Source: Hyphomicrobiales bacterium
GTDB taxonomy: Bacteria > Pseudomonadota > Alphaproteobacteria > Rhizobiales > Kaistiaceae
NCBI GenBank assembly: GCA_017305635.1
Contig: JAFKKF010000009.1
Location: 124,001-188,000, forward strand
Direction: 5' to 3'
Length of the DNA stretch: 64,000 nucleotides
Both the position numbers and the translations under genes were made by a program. The notes beneath the pieces are model-generated. The model was not told the DNA's origin and searched no databases. It saw only the letters and a program-made list of their open reading frames with translations. Shown piece by piece: positions 15,211-25,038 of this stretch (the first letter of the stretch is position 1; every line of letters starts with the position of its first letter).

Positions 15211-15750
15211 CTATGTCCTTGTCTTGTCTGTTTTATTTTCATCGTCCGGAGCGAGCGCGCGGAGGAAACCGCGCTCGGCCGTGGAGACGACGGTGGGGGC
15301 GACGTCGGAGGTCGCGGGAGCCTTCAGGGCGGACATGGCATGGCGCGCCAGCTCGGTCGCGATGCCGACGCCGCCGGACTTCGCCATCTGATTCGCGATC
15401 TGCTCGGAAAGCATTGATTTCCATACGCTTCCCGCCGTTCCGGAACCGTAGACCGCGCTGTCGTCCTCGGGCATGGCGGCCTCGATGAAGGTCTGCAGGG
15501 TCATGGTCTCGAAGCCCTGGTAGGCCTTCTTGGCGGCAGCCGCTGAATCGGTGTGCGAGATGGGTCGCGATGGTGCGGGAATCGACGTGGAACGGGTGTC
15601 GGAAGCGAGGGAATCGAGCGTCTCGGAAAAAGGCTCGGCCGGCGCGGTCGACGACATCTTCGCCAGCCGGTCGGCAGCGACCTGGTAGCGGGTCGGATCC
15701 GCGGCGCGGGCGACGTCGAGGACGATGTCGGAGGGAGGCGAGATGGACAT
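15211..15750 (-). CDS. Rod-binding protein (FlgJ N-domain/CheL type)
   Basis: The 179-residue protein has a variable Ser/Pro-rich first half and a rod-binding domain at about 75-145 ('YQGFETMTLQTFIEAAMP', 'WKSMLSEQIANQMAKSGGVGIA'). In Salmonella this domain is the N-terminal half of FlgJ and caps the growing rod; alphaproteobacteria carry it alone, without the muramidase half. A separate lytic transglycosylase encoded at 47912 probably supplies wall cutting. It lies in the minus-strand export/hook run, upstream of the FlgN-like gene. Confidence 0.8.
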   Translation of the reverse strand: MSISPPSDIVLDVARAADPTRYQVAADRLAKMSSTAPAEPFSETLDSLASDTRSTSIPAPSRPISHTDSAAAAKKAYQGFETMTLQTFIEAAMPEDDSAVYGSGTAGSVWKSMLSEQIANQMAKSGGVGIATELARHAMSALKAPATSDVAPTVVSTAERGFLRALAPDDENKTDKTRT

Positions 15751-15806
15751 GCGGCGCGAACGGAATCCGGACGAGGGGAGGTCGCGCGCAGTCTGGCGGT
15801 CGTAGC

Positions 15807-16208
15807 TTACGGGAGGCTTGCGTCGACGTTCTTCACCAGCGTGTCGACGAGGTCGGCGAAGCCGCGCTTGCCCTCGTCATCGCGGGCCTGGCGGCGGAGG
15901 CGGCCGGTCATGCGCTCGGTGCGCTTCAGGCGAAGGCCCTCCTCGCGGAGGATGCGGGCTTCCTCCTCGCGGCGGCGCTCGATGCGCTCGGCCTCGACGG
16001 CGAGCTTCTTCAGGCGCCTGGCCATGGCATCGACGAAGAGGCCCTGGAGCGCGGCATCCTCGTTGAGCGCGGCGACGATCTCGACCTCGGTCTTCTTCAG
16101 CTCGGACTTCTCGCGCTCGGTGCGGGCAAGGTTCCACTCGGCGATGCGGTGGAGCTTCTCCTGCACCGAGAGGATGCGCTCGATCTTCTTCAGGCGGGAG
16201 CGGTCCAC
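15807..16208 (-). CDS. fliJ: FliJ-like export protein
   Basis: The 133-residue protein is one long coiled coil rich in Arg, Lys and Glu ('LKKLAVEAERIERRREEEAR'). FliJ sits in the centre of the FliI ATPase ring and links it to FlhA. FliJ sequences drift widely, so the call uses length, coiled coil and position just after fliR. The GTG start at 16208 lies 5 bases after the fliR stop. Confidence 0.7.
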   Translation of the reverse strand: MDRSRLKKIERILSVQEKLHRIAEWNLARTEREKSELKKTEVEIVAALNEDAALQGLFVDAMARRLKKLAVEAERIERRREEEARILREEGLRLKRTERMTGRLRRQARDDEGKRGFADLVDTLVKNVDASLP

Positions 16209-16213
16209 GGCGA

Positions 16214-16969
16214 TCAGCCCTTGGCCAGCCAGGCGGCGAAGGCCGCCTCGAAATAGGAGAGGAATTCCTGCGTCGAGATGAGGACGAGGACGAGGCCGCC
16301 GAACATGACGAAGGGCATGCCGATGAAGAAGACCGGGATGAGGGGGGTGAGCTTGTTGGCGACGCCGAGGGCGAAGTTGACGATGATCGAATAGATGATG
16401 AAGGGCGCGCCGATGCGGAGCGCGATCAGGAAGGCGGCGGAGAGCTGGTCGGCAATGTCGACGAGGGCGACACGGCTGCCGAAGGTCGGGCCGGGCGGGA
16501 TGGTGACGTAGGATTCGATGAGGCCACGCATCAATTCGACGTGCAGCCCGGAGACGAACATCAGCGTGATGGCGGCCATGGAGAAGAGCGAGGCGGCGGC
16601 GGGCATCTGCTCGCCTCCGTCGATCATGGTGCCGGGAATGGCGCCGATGCCGATGAACTGGTTGATGCCGACGAGGATGAACTGGAGGGCGGAGAAGAAG
16701 AGCCGGGCGATGAAGCCGATGAGGAAGCCCTTGGCGAGCTCGGCGAAGAGGAGGGGGACGAGGGTGACGCCGCTGCCATCGCCGATGCGCGGGCGCATGT
16801 CGTCGAGGAGGATGGGGGTCAAAGCGAGCGAGACGGCGAGCGCGATATAGAGGCGGAAGCGGGCCGGGACCTGACTGGACGAGAAGCCGGGCGCCACCAT
16901 GAGGCAGGCGCCGATCCGGCAGAAGATGGCGAAGGCGGCAAGGATCGTCGTCGTGTCGGTAGGAATCAC
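16214..16969 (-). CDS. fliR: Flagellar export gate protein FliR
   Basis: A 251-residue integral membrane protein with about six hydrophobic segments ('[20 protein letters not shown]' at the start, '[19 protein letters not shown]' near the end), typical of FliR, part of the FliPQR export channel in the inner membrane. The GTG start overlaps the flhA stop as GTGA, so translation is coupled. FliQ and FlhA are encoded just upstream, FliP on the other arm. Confidence 0.93.
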   Translation of the reverse strand: MIPTDTTTILAAFAIFCRIGACLMVAPGFSSSQVPARFRLYIALAVSLALTPILLDDMRPRIGDGSGVTLVPLLFAELAKGFLIGFIARLFFSALQFILVGINQFIGIGAIPGTMIDGGEQMPAAASLFSMAAITLMFVSGLHVELMRGLIESYVTIPPGPTFGSRVALVDIADQLSAAFLIALRIGAPFIIYSIIVNFALGVANKLTPLIPVFFIGMPFVMFGGLVLVLISTQEFLSYFEAAFAAWLAKG

Positions 16970-19053
16970 GAAACGGTACCGAGCGAGCGTATCTCCACGC
17001 CGCGCGCGATCTCGACATGGGAGAGGACCGGGAGCGAGGGGAACATGCGCTCGACGATCATGCGGACATAGGGGCGCGCCTCCGGGGCGGTGACGAGGGC
17101 GAAGGCCGGCGTCTCCGCCATGCGCTTGCGGATCGCATCGGAAGCCTCGGCGGCGAACTGCTCGACCAGGCGCGGGTCGATGTCGAACTCGACCACGTCG
17201 CCCTTGGCGTCGCGCTTCAGGCTCTGGTGGAAGGCGAGGTCCCAGCGGTTGCCGAGGCGGAGCACCGCGAGCACGCCGCCCTCGGCGAGGTCGCCGCAGA
17301 TCTGCTGGGCGAGGCGCATACGGACATGCTCGGCGATCTGCTCGGCGCGGCGGGCATGGGGCACGACCTCGGCGATCGCCTCGAGGATGAGGTGGAGATT
17401 GCGGATGGAGACGCGCTCGGCGAGCAAAGCCTTGAGGACCGCCTGGAGCCCGGAATAGGAAATCTGCGCCGGGCAGATCTCGTCGAGGAGGCGCTTGTAT
17501 TCGGGATCGAGGCGGTCGAGGAGGGTACGCACGTCCTTGTAGGACAGGAGCTGGGTGAGGTTGTTGCGCACCGCCTCGCTGACATGGGTCAGCATGACGG
17601 AGAGGTTGTCGACCGGCGTGAAGCCCTCGCGGCGGACCTCGGAGGCGTAGCTCTCCGGGATCCACAGCGCCTTCATGCCGAAGGCGGGCTCGCGCACTTC
17701 CTCGCCGGGGACGTCGGGCTTGCCGCCCTCGCCATAGACGACGAGGAGCTCGCCGATGCGCATGTCCTGGGTGGCGATGGCCGTGCCGTGGACGCGGATC
17801 TGGTAGCTCTTGGCCGGCACCTGCAGGCTCTCGCTCACCTTTATCTCGGGTACGACGAAGCCGTATTGCAGGGCGAACTTGCGGCGCATCTTGCCGACGC
17901 GGTTGGCGATCTCGGCGGGCGAGCGGAGGATCTGGCTGGCGAGCTGCTTGCCGACGCTGATCTCGATCTCGTCGGTCTTCAGCGCTTCCTTGACCGAGTT
18001 GCGGGCCTCGTCGCGGGCCTTCTGCTCGGCCGCCTTCTGCTTCACCACGTCGGCCTGGCGCTGGGCCTCCAGCTTCTTCGGGATGGCGTAGCTGGTGAAG
18101 GCGAGCACGCCGCCGAGGGTGGCGAAGGGCAGCGTCGGCAGGCCGGGCATGATGGCGAGCACGAACATCAGCGCGGCGGCGACGAAGAGGGCGCGCGGAT
18201 AGGCGCCGAGCTGGCCGATGACCGCCCGCTCGGCGGGACCGCGCGTGCCCCCCTTGGTGACGAGGAGGCCGGCAGCGAGGGAGACGACGAGGGCGGGGAT
18301 CTGGGAGACGAGTCCGTCGCCGACCGAGAGGCGGGTGAAGACGTCGGCGGCGCCGGATAGCTGCATGCCGTGGCGGGTGACGCCGATGACGATGCCGCCG
18401 AAGATGTTGACCGCGATGATGATGATCGAGGCGATGGCCTCGCCGCGGACGAACTTCGAGGCGCCGTCCATGGAGCCGAAGAAGGCGCTTTCCTCTTCGA
18501 GCTCGCGGCGGCGGCGCTGCGCCTCCTTGTCGTCGATGAGCCCGGCATTGAGGTCGGCATCGATCGCCATCTGCTTGCCGGGGATCGCGTCGAGGGTGAA
18601 GCGGGCGCCGACCTCCGCGATGCGGGTGGCGCCCTTGGTGATGACGACGAAATTGACGGTGACGAGGATGACGAAGACGACGATGCCGATGACGAAATCG
18701 CCGCTCATGACGAAGCGGCTGAAGCCCTGGATGATGTGGCCGGCGGCGTAAACGCCGTCATCGCCATGGGCGAGGATGAGGCGCGTCGTGGCGATGGAGA
18801 GCGAGAGCCTGAGGATCGTCGTGATGAGGAGAACGGTCGGGAAGGCTGAGAATTCGAGCGGTTTCTGGATCCACAGCGCCACCATCAGGATGAGGACCGA
18901 GAAGGCGATGGAGAGGGCGAGGCCGAAATCGATCAGGAAGGTCGGGATCGGGACGAAGAGGATGGCGAGGATCGCCACGATGCCGCCGGCGAAGCCGACA
19001 TCGCGCACGGAGCGCTTTTCGGGGACGTGTTCGAGGAGGCGTGCTTCGGCCAT
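16966..19053 (-). CDS. flhA: Flagellar export gate protein FlhA
   Basis: The 695-residue protein has an N-terminal half with about eight membrane segments and the conserved FlhA/FHIPEP cytoplasmic loop ('[20 protein letters not shown]'), then a C-terminal cytosolic domain from about 345 that docks export substrates and chaperones. FlhA conducts ions and couples them to protein export. The length is normal for the family. The downstream fliR overlaps it by 4 bases, and a repeat-filled gap separates it from fliQ. Confidence 0.97.
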   Translation of the reverse strand: MAEARLLEHVPEKRSVRDVGFAGGIVAILAILFVPIPTFLIDFGLALSIAFSVLILMVALWIQKPLEFSAFPTVLLITTILRLSLSIATTRLILAHGDDGVYAAGHIIQGFSRFVMSGDFVIGIVVFVILVTVNFVVITKGATRIAEVGARFTLDAIPGKQMAIDADLNAGLIDDKEAQRRRRELEEESAFFGSMDGASKFVRGEAIASIIIIAVNIFGGIVIGVTRHGMQLSGAADVFTRLSVGDGLVSQIPALVVSLAAGLLVTKGGTRGPAERAVIGQLGAYPRALFVAAALMFVLAIMPGLPTLPFATLGGVLAFTSYAIPKKLEAQRQADVVKQKAAEQKARDEARNSVKEALKTDEIEISVGKQLASQILRSPAEIANRVGKMRRKFALQYGFVVPEIKVSESLQVPAKSYQIRVHGTAIATQDMRIGELLVVYGEGGKPDVPGEEVREPAFGMKALWIPESYASEVRREGFTPVDNLSVMLTHVSEAVRNNLTQLLSYKDVRTLLDRLDPEYKRLLDEICPAQISYSGLQAVLKALLAERVSIRNLHLILEAIAEVVPHARRAEQIAEHVRMRLAQQICGDLAEGGVLAVLRLGNRWDLAFHQSLKRDAKGDVVEFDIDPRLVEQFAAEASDAIRKRMAETPAFALVTAPEARPYVRMIVERMFPSLPVLSHVEIARGVEIRSLGTVS

Positions 19054-19516
19054 GGTGGTGCGATCCTGCCGCGCGGGGCTTGCGTGGGGATGGCGGGCGA
19101 TGGGGAGGGCTAGCTCACCTCTCGCCGGTGGGCGTCGCGCTTGTCACGCGCCCCCTCCACCGGCTTCGCCGGTCCCCCTCCCCCGCTTCGCAGGGGAGAA
19201 TCCCCCCTCACCACTCGCCGACCTCTCCGCTTGACCTCTCCCCGGTGGGGAGAGGTCTGTTTCTCTTGCCAAGCGAAGCGAGGCTTAGAGAAACAGGGTG
19301 AGGGGGGTGGTGCCTATTCGGAGAGGACTCACCCCCTCACCCCGCCTCGCTAGTTCGCTTCGCTCACAAGCTCGACGGCCCTCTCCCCGCCGGGGCGAGG
19401 GGCGGACGTCGCGTCTCTGACGCGCCGCCTTCAGCGCACCCCTCCCCGAAACCGGCAGAAGCCGGTTTCGGCCCTCCCGCAAGGGGAGGGCTATGCGACG
19501 GCGAGGAGGCGACCGC
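19054..19516. repeat. Repeat-filled intergenic region between flhA and fliQ
   Basis: A mosaic of G/C-rich repeats. A block at 19147-19200 (CGCCCCCTCCACC, hairpin, CCCCCTCCCCCG) recurs near 24890 and 57115. A perfect 11-bp hairpin GACCTCTCCCC/GGGGAGAGGTC lies at 19233-19257, and a 10-bp hairpin CGAAACCGGC/GCCGGTTTCG at 19447-19470. A 23-base palindromic block at 19471-19493 recurs exactly at 57065-57087. A segment near 19350-19370 resembles 33242-33261. No gene is seen. Confidence 0.8.
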
Positions 19517-19783
19517 TCAGAACGGGTTGGCGATGTGGGAGTAGGTTTCGGTGGCGAAGGCGAAGATCTGCGAGCCGATGAAGGAGCCGGTGAGGGCGCA
19601 GACGAGGAGGATGGCGATGATCTTCGGGATGAAGGTGAGCGTGACCTCCTGCACCTGGGTGAGGGCCTGGAGGAGGGCGATGACGACGCCGACGATCATG
19701 GCGGCGCCGACGGCCGGGCCGGCGGCGACGATGGTCGTCCAGATCGCCTGGTAGGTGAGCTCGATGGCGTCGGCTTCGTTCAT
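19517..19783 (-). CDS. fliQ: Flagellar export gate protein FliQ
   Basis: An 88-residue protein made of two membrane helices ('IVAAGPAVGAAMIVGVVIAL' and 'FIPKIIAILLVCALTG') with the family loop 'LLQALTQVQEVTLTF' between them. FliQ forms the FliPQR channel together with FliP and FliR. The size is exactly that of the family. It follows flgD by 19 bases. Confidence 0.96.
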   Translation of the reverse strand: MNEADAIELTYQAIWTTIVAAGPAVGAAMIVGVVIALLQALTQVQEVTLTFIPKIIAILLVCALTGSFIGSQIFAFATETYSHIANPF

Positions 19784-19802
19784 GGGACCGGCCGCCTGAC
19801 GA

Positions 19803-20210
19803 TCACGAGGCGGCGGGGGCGATGGTGACGCCGGAATCGAGGGTGATCGTCTTGCCGCTGGTCAGCGTCGCCACCGCGCCGTCGGACGTGATCTTCACCG
19901 ATGCGACGGTGCCGGAGACGCTGCCGTCGGCGGAGGTGAGGGTGCGGCCGATCACCTGGTCGCCGATCGAGAGGGCGTTGGCGGTGAGGAGCGAGTCGAG
20001 CTTGGAATTGGTCGAATAGGCCTGCTCGACCTGGGAGAAGGTCGCGAGCTGGACGACGAACTGGGACGAGTCCATCGGCTGGGTCGGGTCCTGGTTCTTC
20101 AACTGGGCGATGAAGAGCTTCAGGAAGGCGGAATAGTCGAGCGAGGCGCTCGCCGTGCTGCCGGCAGACGACGTGCCGGTGGTGGTGCCGACGGCGGGGA
20201 CGGTGGTCAT
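19803..20210 (-). CDS. flgD: Hook cap/assembly protein FlgD (short form)
   Basis: The 135-residue protein has the conserved N-terminal FlgD segment ('FLKLFIAQLKNQDPTQPMDS' then 'FVVQLATFSQVEQAYSTNSKLD') followed by a short beta domain. FlgD caps the growing hook and is lost when the hook is complete. Enterobacterial FlgD has about 230 residues; this one lacks most of the C-terminal domains, as many rhizobial FlgD proteins do. It lies between flbT and fliQ. Confidence 0.93.
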   Translation of the reverse strand: MTTVPAVGTTTGTSSAGSTASASLDYSAFLKLFIAQLKNQDPTQPMDSSQFVVQLATFSQVEQAYSTNSKLDSLLTANALSIGDQVIGRTLTSADGSVSGTVASVKITSDGAVATLTSGKTITLDSGVTIAPAAS

Positions 20211-20220
20211 GGCAAACTCC

Positions 20221-20628
20221 TCAGGCGGCGCGGGAAGTCCCGGCGAGGATCTCGTCCTCGATCGGGAAGAGGGTGCGGATCGTGCGCAGCGCCTCGAAGA
20301 CGCGGCCGGTGGCCACGAGGCCGCCGACGGTGCGCAGGCCCGTCACCACGGTCTCGTTGGTGAAGGAGGCGGTGGTGGCGCGGTGCATCTCCTGGAAGAC
20401 GGTGATGGTGCGCGGCGCGTTGGCGGGGTCCATGAGCATGGACTGGACGACGAAATAGAGCTGGCGGAGCGGCGTGGTCGTCTGCTCGGGCTGGAGGACG
20501 TGGGATTCGAGAAGGAAGGTCACGTCGTTCATCAATTCGAGCGTGACCCGGCGATCGACCCTGACGACGGCGCCGTTGATGTAGATGCGCTCGTTGGCGC
20601 GCAGGTTGATCTGGATCGACTTGCTCAT
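20221..20628 (-). CDS. flbT: Flagellin translation regulator FlbT
   Basis: The 135-residue protein matches FlbT: 'INLRANERIYINGAVVRVDRRV' at the start, 'MNDVTFLLESHVLQPEQ' and 'TTPLRQLYFVVQSML' in the middle. In Caulobacter FlbT binds the 5' leader of flagellin mRNA and represses it until the hook is complete. The ATG overlaps the flaF stop (ATGA), so both regulators are co-translated. Confidence 0.95.
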   Translation of the reverse strand: MSKSIQINLRANERIYINGAVVRVDRRVTLELMNDVTFLLESHVLQPEQTTTPLRQLYFVVQSMLMDPANAPRTITVFQEMHRATTASFTNETVVTGLRTVGGLVATGRVFEALRTIRTLFPIEDEILAGTSRAA

Positions 20629-20972
20629 GCGAGACCGTCGCGGATGGAGCGGTTGACCTCGATGAGGGCGCCGAAGCCCTTCGCCGGTGTGCTGAGGACG
20701 CGGTCGGCCTCGCGGATCGCCCAGATGCCGATCGAGATGAGGTCCTTCTTCAGCGACGGGGCGAGCTCGTTGGCCGGGTCGCTGAGGTTCTCGATGAGGA
20801 AGACCCAGAGCTTCTGGATGTTCTGCACGGCGGCGAAGACCTCGGGCGCGGCAATGTCCTTGCCGTCGGCCTCCTCCATCATGGCGATCGCCTGGTTGAA
20901 GGCCTGCTGCTCGTTGGCGCGCGCCTGCCGGCAATCACCCTCGATGATCTCGGCATAGGTCATCTTGTACAT
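20625..20972 (-). CDS. flaF: Flagellin regulator FlaF
   Basis: A 115-residue helical protein with the FlaF pattern ('YKMTYAEIIEGDCRQARANE' start, 'NIQKLWVFLIENLSDPANEL' middle, 'LISIGIWAIREAD'). In alphaproteobacteria FlaF promotes flagellin synthesis or secretion and works opposite FlbT. The gene lies 22 bases after flgL and overlaps flbT by 4 bases. Confidence 0.95.
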   Translation of the reverse strand: MYKMTYAEIIEGDCRQARANEQQAFNQAIAMMEEADGKDIAAPEVFAAVQNIQKLWVFLIENLSDPANELAPSLKKDLISIGIWAIREADRVLSTPAKGFGALIEVNRSIRDGLA

Positions 20973-20994
20973 ATTGTTCTTCGGATCCCTGGGC

Positions 20995-22029
20995 TTACAC
21001 GTAGTTGACGAGGCTGAGCTGGATGAGCTTGGCGGTCAGCGAGTAGGACATTTCGAGCTGGGTCGAGAGCGTGTCGATCTTCGTCTTCGCGACGGCCGGG
21101 TCGACGCCCTCGAGGTTGTCGATCTGGGTGGCGAGGATGTCCTTCTGGGTCGCCAGGCGGGTATTGGCCCCGGCGATGCGGTTCTCGGTCGAGCCCATGG
21201 CGGCCTGCACCGCGGTGAGCGCGGCCTGGCCGTTGCCGATGGTGGTGATCGCCTTGTCGATGACCGCGTCGGTGGCGCCGTCGCCGAGACTGCCGCTGCC
21301 GAAGACGGACATCATGGCATAGCCCATGGCGAGCTGGCGGAAGGCGGATTCGTTGGCGCTGACCGAGGAGGTGACGGTCTCGCCGGGCGAGATGCGGCTC
21401 TGCATGACCTGGTCGGAGGCGGAGGACCAGGTCGAGGACCAGTTGGCGTCGTTGAAGAGGTCGGCGAATTCGTTGTCGAGGAAGTCGTTCATCGACGCGG
21501 CATCGAGACCGGCGGCGGCCGGGTCGGTGGGGGCGAAGCCGAACTTCGCGGTGAAGGCGGCGACGATGGCCGCCTTCGGGCCGGAATCGAAATCGGCGAT
21601 CGGGGCCGTGCCGGAATTGATGCCGCCGAAGATGTAGTCGCCGCCGTCGGCGGTGTTGAGGCGGCTGGCGAAGCTGCCGAGCGCGTCGTTGGCGGCGGTG
21701 ACGAGGGTGGCCCGCGCGGTGCCGGCGTTGCGGCCGGAGATGAGCGCCTGCGAGAAGCTGGTCGCGTCGCTGGCGAGGGCGCTCAGCGCATTGTCGGTCT
21801 GCGACAGGCGCGCCGAGACCATGGCGTTGGAATTGGTGAAGGCGGTGAGCGCGTCGGTGTCGATGTGGAGGCGCATGCTCCGCCCCGTCTGGGTGCCGAG
21901 GCTGAGGCCAACGTCTGCCATGCGGCCGGTGCTCACTTCCTTGGTGAGGCGGTTCAGTTCGTTCTGGATGCGCGCCGAGGCGCTGACCGAGGTGCTGTGG
22001 AAGACGAGGGTGGAGATGTAGGTGCGCAC
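20995..22029 (-). CDS. flgL: Hook-filament junction protein FlgL
   Basis: A 344-residue flagellin relative with conserved helical ends: N-terminal 'ISTLVFHSTSVSASARIQNELNRLTKEVSTGRMADVG' region and C-terminal 'IDTLSTQLEMSYSLTAKLIQ' ending LSLVNYV. FlgL joins hook and filament together with FlgK. The order flgE-flgK-flgL-flaF-flbT on one strand is typical of Hyphomicrobiales. Its start lies 6 bases after the flgK stop. Confidence 0.94.
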   Translation of the reverse strand: MRTYISTLVFHSTSVSASARIQNELNRLTKEVSTGRMADVGLSLGTQTGRSMRLHIDTDALTAFTNSNAMVSARLSQTDNALSALASDATSFSQALISGRNAGTARATLVTAANDALGSFASRLNTADGGDYIFGGINSGTAPIADFDSGPKAAIVAAFTAKFGFAPTDPAAAGLDAASMNDFLDNEFADLFNDANWSSTWSSASDQVMQSRISPGETVTSSVSANESAFRQLAMGYAMMSVFGSGSLGDGATDAVIDKAITTIGNGQAALTAVQAAMGSTENRIAGANTRLATQKDILATQIDNLEGVDPAVAKTKIDTLSTQLEMSYSLTAKLIQLSLVNYV

Positions 22030-22035
22030 GACCGG

Positions 22036-23502
22036 CTAGCCCACGGCCTGGAGGAGGGCGTCGTACATCTGGGTGACGATGCCGACGAGCTTGGAGGAGG
22101 CCTGGTAGCTCTGCTCGAGCTGGAGCTGGAGCGCGTATTCGTCGTCCATGTTGACGCCGGTGGCGTTGGAGAGGGCCTCGCTCGCCCGCGACAGGAGCGT
22201 GTTCTGGTAGTCGACCGCGGTGCTCGCGGTCGAGCGCGCGGCCGAGAGCCAGCTGACCGAGGCGGTGGCGAAGGCGGAGAGGCTCGTCGCGGTGCCGATG
22301 GCGGCGGAGGAATCGAAGGCGCGGCTGGCGCTCATGCCGTCGACGAGATCCTGGAGGTGCGTCGAATAGCCGACCGCGCCGGTGGCGTTGTACTGGTAGG
22401 CGGCGCCGTTGATGCCGCCGTCGCGGATGAGGGCGGTGCTGCCGCCCTTCGACGGATCGACGGCGGCGTTGACCGTGAGGCTGCCGGCGATTCCGGCGAC
22501 GGCGGTGCCGCTCGCCGGCACTGCCGGTCCGCCCGACCAGGTGAAGAGGCCGGCGAGGGCCGCGCCACCGCCACCGCTCTGGTCGGTCTCGGCGAAAGCC
22601 TCGACCAGGCCGCGGGCCATCTCGTCGAGCTGGGCCTGGTAGGTCGGCGCGATGGTGTCGCGGAGCTGGGTGAGGCCGACGAGCTTGCCCGACTGCAGCG
22701 GCATGGCGGCATTGGCGCCGGTGACCGGCACGCCGTCGACATAGACGGCATTGCCGGTCGTGCCGGGTGTCAGGGTCTGGCTCGCCTGGAAGGTGACGCT
22801 GCGCGCCGACTTGTCGAAGAGGGTGACGCCGGAATCGGTGTAGAGGGCGATGTCGTTGTTGTCGCGATAGACGACGGTGATGCCCATCTGCTCGCTGAGC
22901 TGGGTGATGACCGCGTCGCGGTCATCCATGGCGTCGGTGACATCCTCGCCCATCGAGGTGCCGCGCATGATCTGCGTGTTCAGCTGCTGGAACTGGGAAA
23001 GGAGATCGTTGACCTTGGAGACCGAGGTGGCGATGTCGGCATCGGCCTGACTGCGCACCGAGGTGACGGTGGCGGTAGCGCTGTTCAGGGAGCCGGCGAG
23101 GCCTTGTGCGGCGGTGACGACGGCCTGGGCGAGGCTGGTATTGGAGGGAGCGTTGGCAAGGGCCTGGAGGGCGGAGGTGAGGGCGCCGAGCTGGGCGGCG
23201 GGCGAGGTCGTGTCGGTGGTGTCGCCGATGGTCTCCTGGAGGCGCGTCAGGCCGTCGAGGATCGCCTGCTGGCTCTGCACGCCGGAGGTGACGACGGAGA
23301 GGCGGTTGAGGAGAGCGGAGTTGGTCGCCCGCGTCACCGCGCTCGCATAGACCGAACCGTCGGCATTGGTGACCGGCGCGGTGGACTTCCGCGTATAGGT
23401 GGCATCGTCGGCGCCGGCGATGTTGCGGCTGGAGACCGCCAATTGCTTGGCGGTCGTCAGCAGCGAAGAACGGGCCGCATTGAGGGCGAGAGCCAGGCTC
23501 AC
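22036..23502 (-). CDS. flgK: Hook-associated protein FlgK
   Basis: The 488-residue protein starts with the conserved rod/hook helix ('ALNAARSSLLTTAKQLAVSSRNIAGADDATYTRK') and ends with the matching C-terminal helix ('QLQLEQSYQASSKLVGIVTQMYDALLQAVG'). The middle forms a Ser/Ala/Thr-rich variable domain. FlgK is the first junction protein on the hook and a likely client of the FlgN-like chaperone. It lies 30 bases downstream of flgE. Confidence 0.95.
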   Translation of the reverse strand: MSLALALNAARSSLLTTAKQLAVSSRNIAGADDATYTRKSTAPVTNADGSVYASAVTRATNSALLNRLSVVTSGVQSQQAILDGLTRLQETIGDTTDTTSPAAQLGALTSALQALANAPSNTSLAQAVVTAAQGLAGSLNSATATVTSVRSQADADIATSVSKVNDLLSQFQQLNTQIMRGTSMGEDVTDAMDDRDAVITQLSEQMGITVVYRDNNDIALYTDSGVTLFDKSARSVTFQASQTLTPGTTGNAVYVDGVPVTGANAAMPLQSGKLVGLTQLRDTIAPTYQAQLDEMARGLVEAFAETDQSGGGGAALAGLFTWSGGPAVPASGTAVAGIAGSLTVNAAVDPSKGGSTALIRDGGINGAAYQYNATGAVGYSTHLQDLVDGMSASRAFDSSAAIGTATSLSAFATASVSWLSAARSTASTAVDYQNTLLSRASEALSNATGVNMDDEYALQLQLEQSYQASSKLVGIVTQMYDALLQAVG

Positions 23503-23532
23503 GGCTGCCGCTCCTTGTTATCCATCAATGCC

Positions 23533-24795
23533 TTAGCGCTTCAGGTTCATGAGGATGTCGAGGAGATCGGAGCTCGTCTGCACGACCTTGGAATTGGCCG
23601 TGTAGTCGCGCTGCGCGACGATCATGTCGGTGAGCTCGGAAGCCATGTCGACGTTCGACTGCTCGAGCGCGCCGGAGACCAGCGAGCCGCGCCCGCCCTC
23701 GGTCGGGAACCCGATCTGGATGTCGCCCGAGGAAGTGGTGATGGAAAAGGCGTCGCCGGCGACCGCCTTGAGGTTGTCGGGGCTCGCCACGGTGGCGAGC
23801 GGGATGCGATAGGCGGCGATGCGCGCGCCATTCTCGTAGGTGGCGTAGACGGTGCCGTCCTTGTCGATCTCGACGCCGGAAAGGGCGCTCGGCGCGTTGC
23901 CGTTCACCTGCACGTTCATCGGCGTGAAGCCGGTGGCGAGCGCGGTCGTGCCGGTGAGGTCGAGGCTGAGGGTCTGGCCGTTCGGGACCGGTATCGCGAG
24001 GCTCGTCGGGCCGGTCAGCTTGCCGTCGGAATCGAATGTGAGGGTGACCGGCGCGGCGAGCGGCCCGGACGAATAGGGAAAGCCGCTGGTGCTCGTGCCC
24101 TTGTCGGCCTGGTTGTAGACCGCCATCTCCCATTCGGCCGGCGATTCCTGCGTCTTGGTCATGTAGACGTCGAGCGTCACCTCGTTGCCGATGCTGTCAT
24201 AGGCAACGATCGAGGACTTCACCGTGTAGGCCGAATCCGCGGCGTTGGCGCCGGCGGCATTGCCGCTCACCGTGGCTTCGTTGGCGGGAAGATTGACGGT
24301 GAAGGTGCCGGAGGTGGAGGCCTTGGCGGTCAGGTTCTTGTCGGTCATGTTGACCGGGACGAGGTTGCCGATGCCGTTCAGCACCGCGTTCGGATTGCCG
24401 TCGTCGAGCGGGTAGCCCATCAGCGTGTAGCCGGCGCTGTTGACGAGATTGCCGGTGGAGGCGTCGGTGACGAAGGAGCCGGCGCGGGTGAGGTAGGGCG
24501 TGCCGTCGGCGGCCGAGACGATCAGGAAGCCGTTGCCCTGGATGCCGAGGTCGGTGTTCGACGAGGTGTAGGTGAGCGAGCCCTGCGAGCTGACCGAACG
24601 GCGGATCGAGGTCGATACGGCGCCGGAATTGTAGTCGTTCTGGGTCGAGTCGAGGAGGAGGGCCGAGAACTGGGTCGAGGCCGCCTTGTAGCCGACGGTT
24701 CCGGTGTTGGCGATGTTGTCGGCGATGGTGCCGAGCTTGGTCGACTGCGCATTCATGCCGGATACGCCGGTGCGGAGAACGCCGTAGAGGCTCAT
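23533..24795 (-). CDS. flgE: Flagellar hook protein FlgE
   Basis: The 420-residue protein starts MSLYGVLRTGVSGMNAQSTK and has the axial-protein motif 'LGTIADNIANTGTVGYKA' plus 'GNGFLIV', and ends with 'ELTDMIVAQRDYTANSKVVQT'. These N- and C-terminal coiled coils form the hook core. The length is usual for rhizobial hooks. It is followed by flgK and separated from fliI by an inverted-repeat element. Confidence 0.96.
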   Translation of the reverse strand: MSLYGVLRTGVSGMNAQSTKLGTIADNIANTGTVGYKAASTQFSALLLDSTQNDYNSGAVSTSIRRSVSSQGSLTYTSSNTDLGIQGNGFLIVSAADGTPYLTRAGSFVTDASTGNLVNSAGYTLMGYPLDDGNPNAVLNGIGNLVPVNMTDKNLTAKASTSGTFTVNLPANEATVSGNAAGANAADSAYTVKSSIVAYDSIGNEVTLDVYMTKTQESPAEWEMAVYNQADKGTSTSGFPYSSGPLAAPVTLTFDSDGKLTGPTSLAIPVPNGQTLSLDLTGTTALATGFTPMNVQVNGNAPSALSGVEIDKDGTVYATYENGARIAAYRIPLATVASPDNLKAVAGDAFSITTSSGDIQIGFPTEGGRGSLVSGALEQSNVDMASELTDMIVAQRDYTANSKVVQTSSDLLDILMNLKR

Positions 24796-24889
24796 CGCCC
24801 TTTACTCCTCGGTTCGGACACTGTCGTTCAGCCTGTCATGTAGAGGGACATGCTTGTGCGAGGCTGGCTGGGGCCTCGCGATCCTCACG

Positions 24890-25022
24890 CGCCCCCTCCA
24901 CCGGCTTCGCCGGTCCCCCTCCCCCGTAAACGGGGGAGGAACCTCCCTCACCACGGTCGCGACCTTGTTCCTCCCCTGCGAAGCGGGGGAGGGGGACCAT
25001 CCGAAGGATGGTGGAGGGGGCG
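24890..25022. repeat. MITE-like inverted-repeat element between fliI and flgE
   Basis: The outer ends CGCCCCCTCCACC and GGTGGAGGGGGCG are exact reverse complements, and inner arms (CCCCCTCCCCCG with CGGGGGAGGGGG) continue the symmetry, interrupted by small hairpins on each side. About 130 bases, no coding capacity. The left arm matches blocks near 19147 and 57115. On RNA it would fold into one long hairpin between fliI and flgE. Confidence 0.8.
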
Positions 25023-25038
25023 CAAAGCCTATGCGAGA

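Noticed and set aside
20965-24843. A 1292-codon plus-strand open frame
   Set aside because: It runs antisense across flgL, flgK and most of flgE. Its product is a low-complexity Gly/Val/Arg/Asp string with no domain, typical of mirror frames in GC-rich genes.
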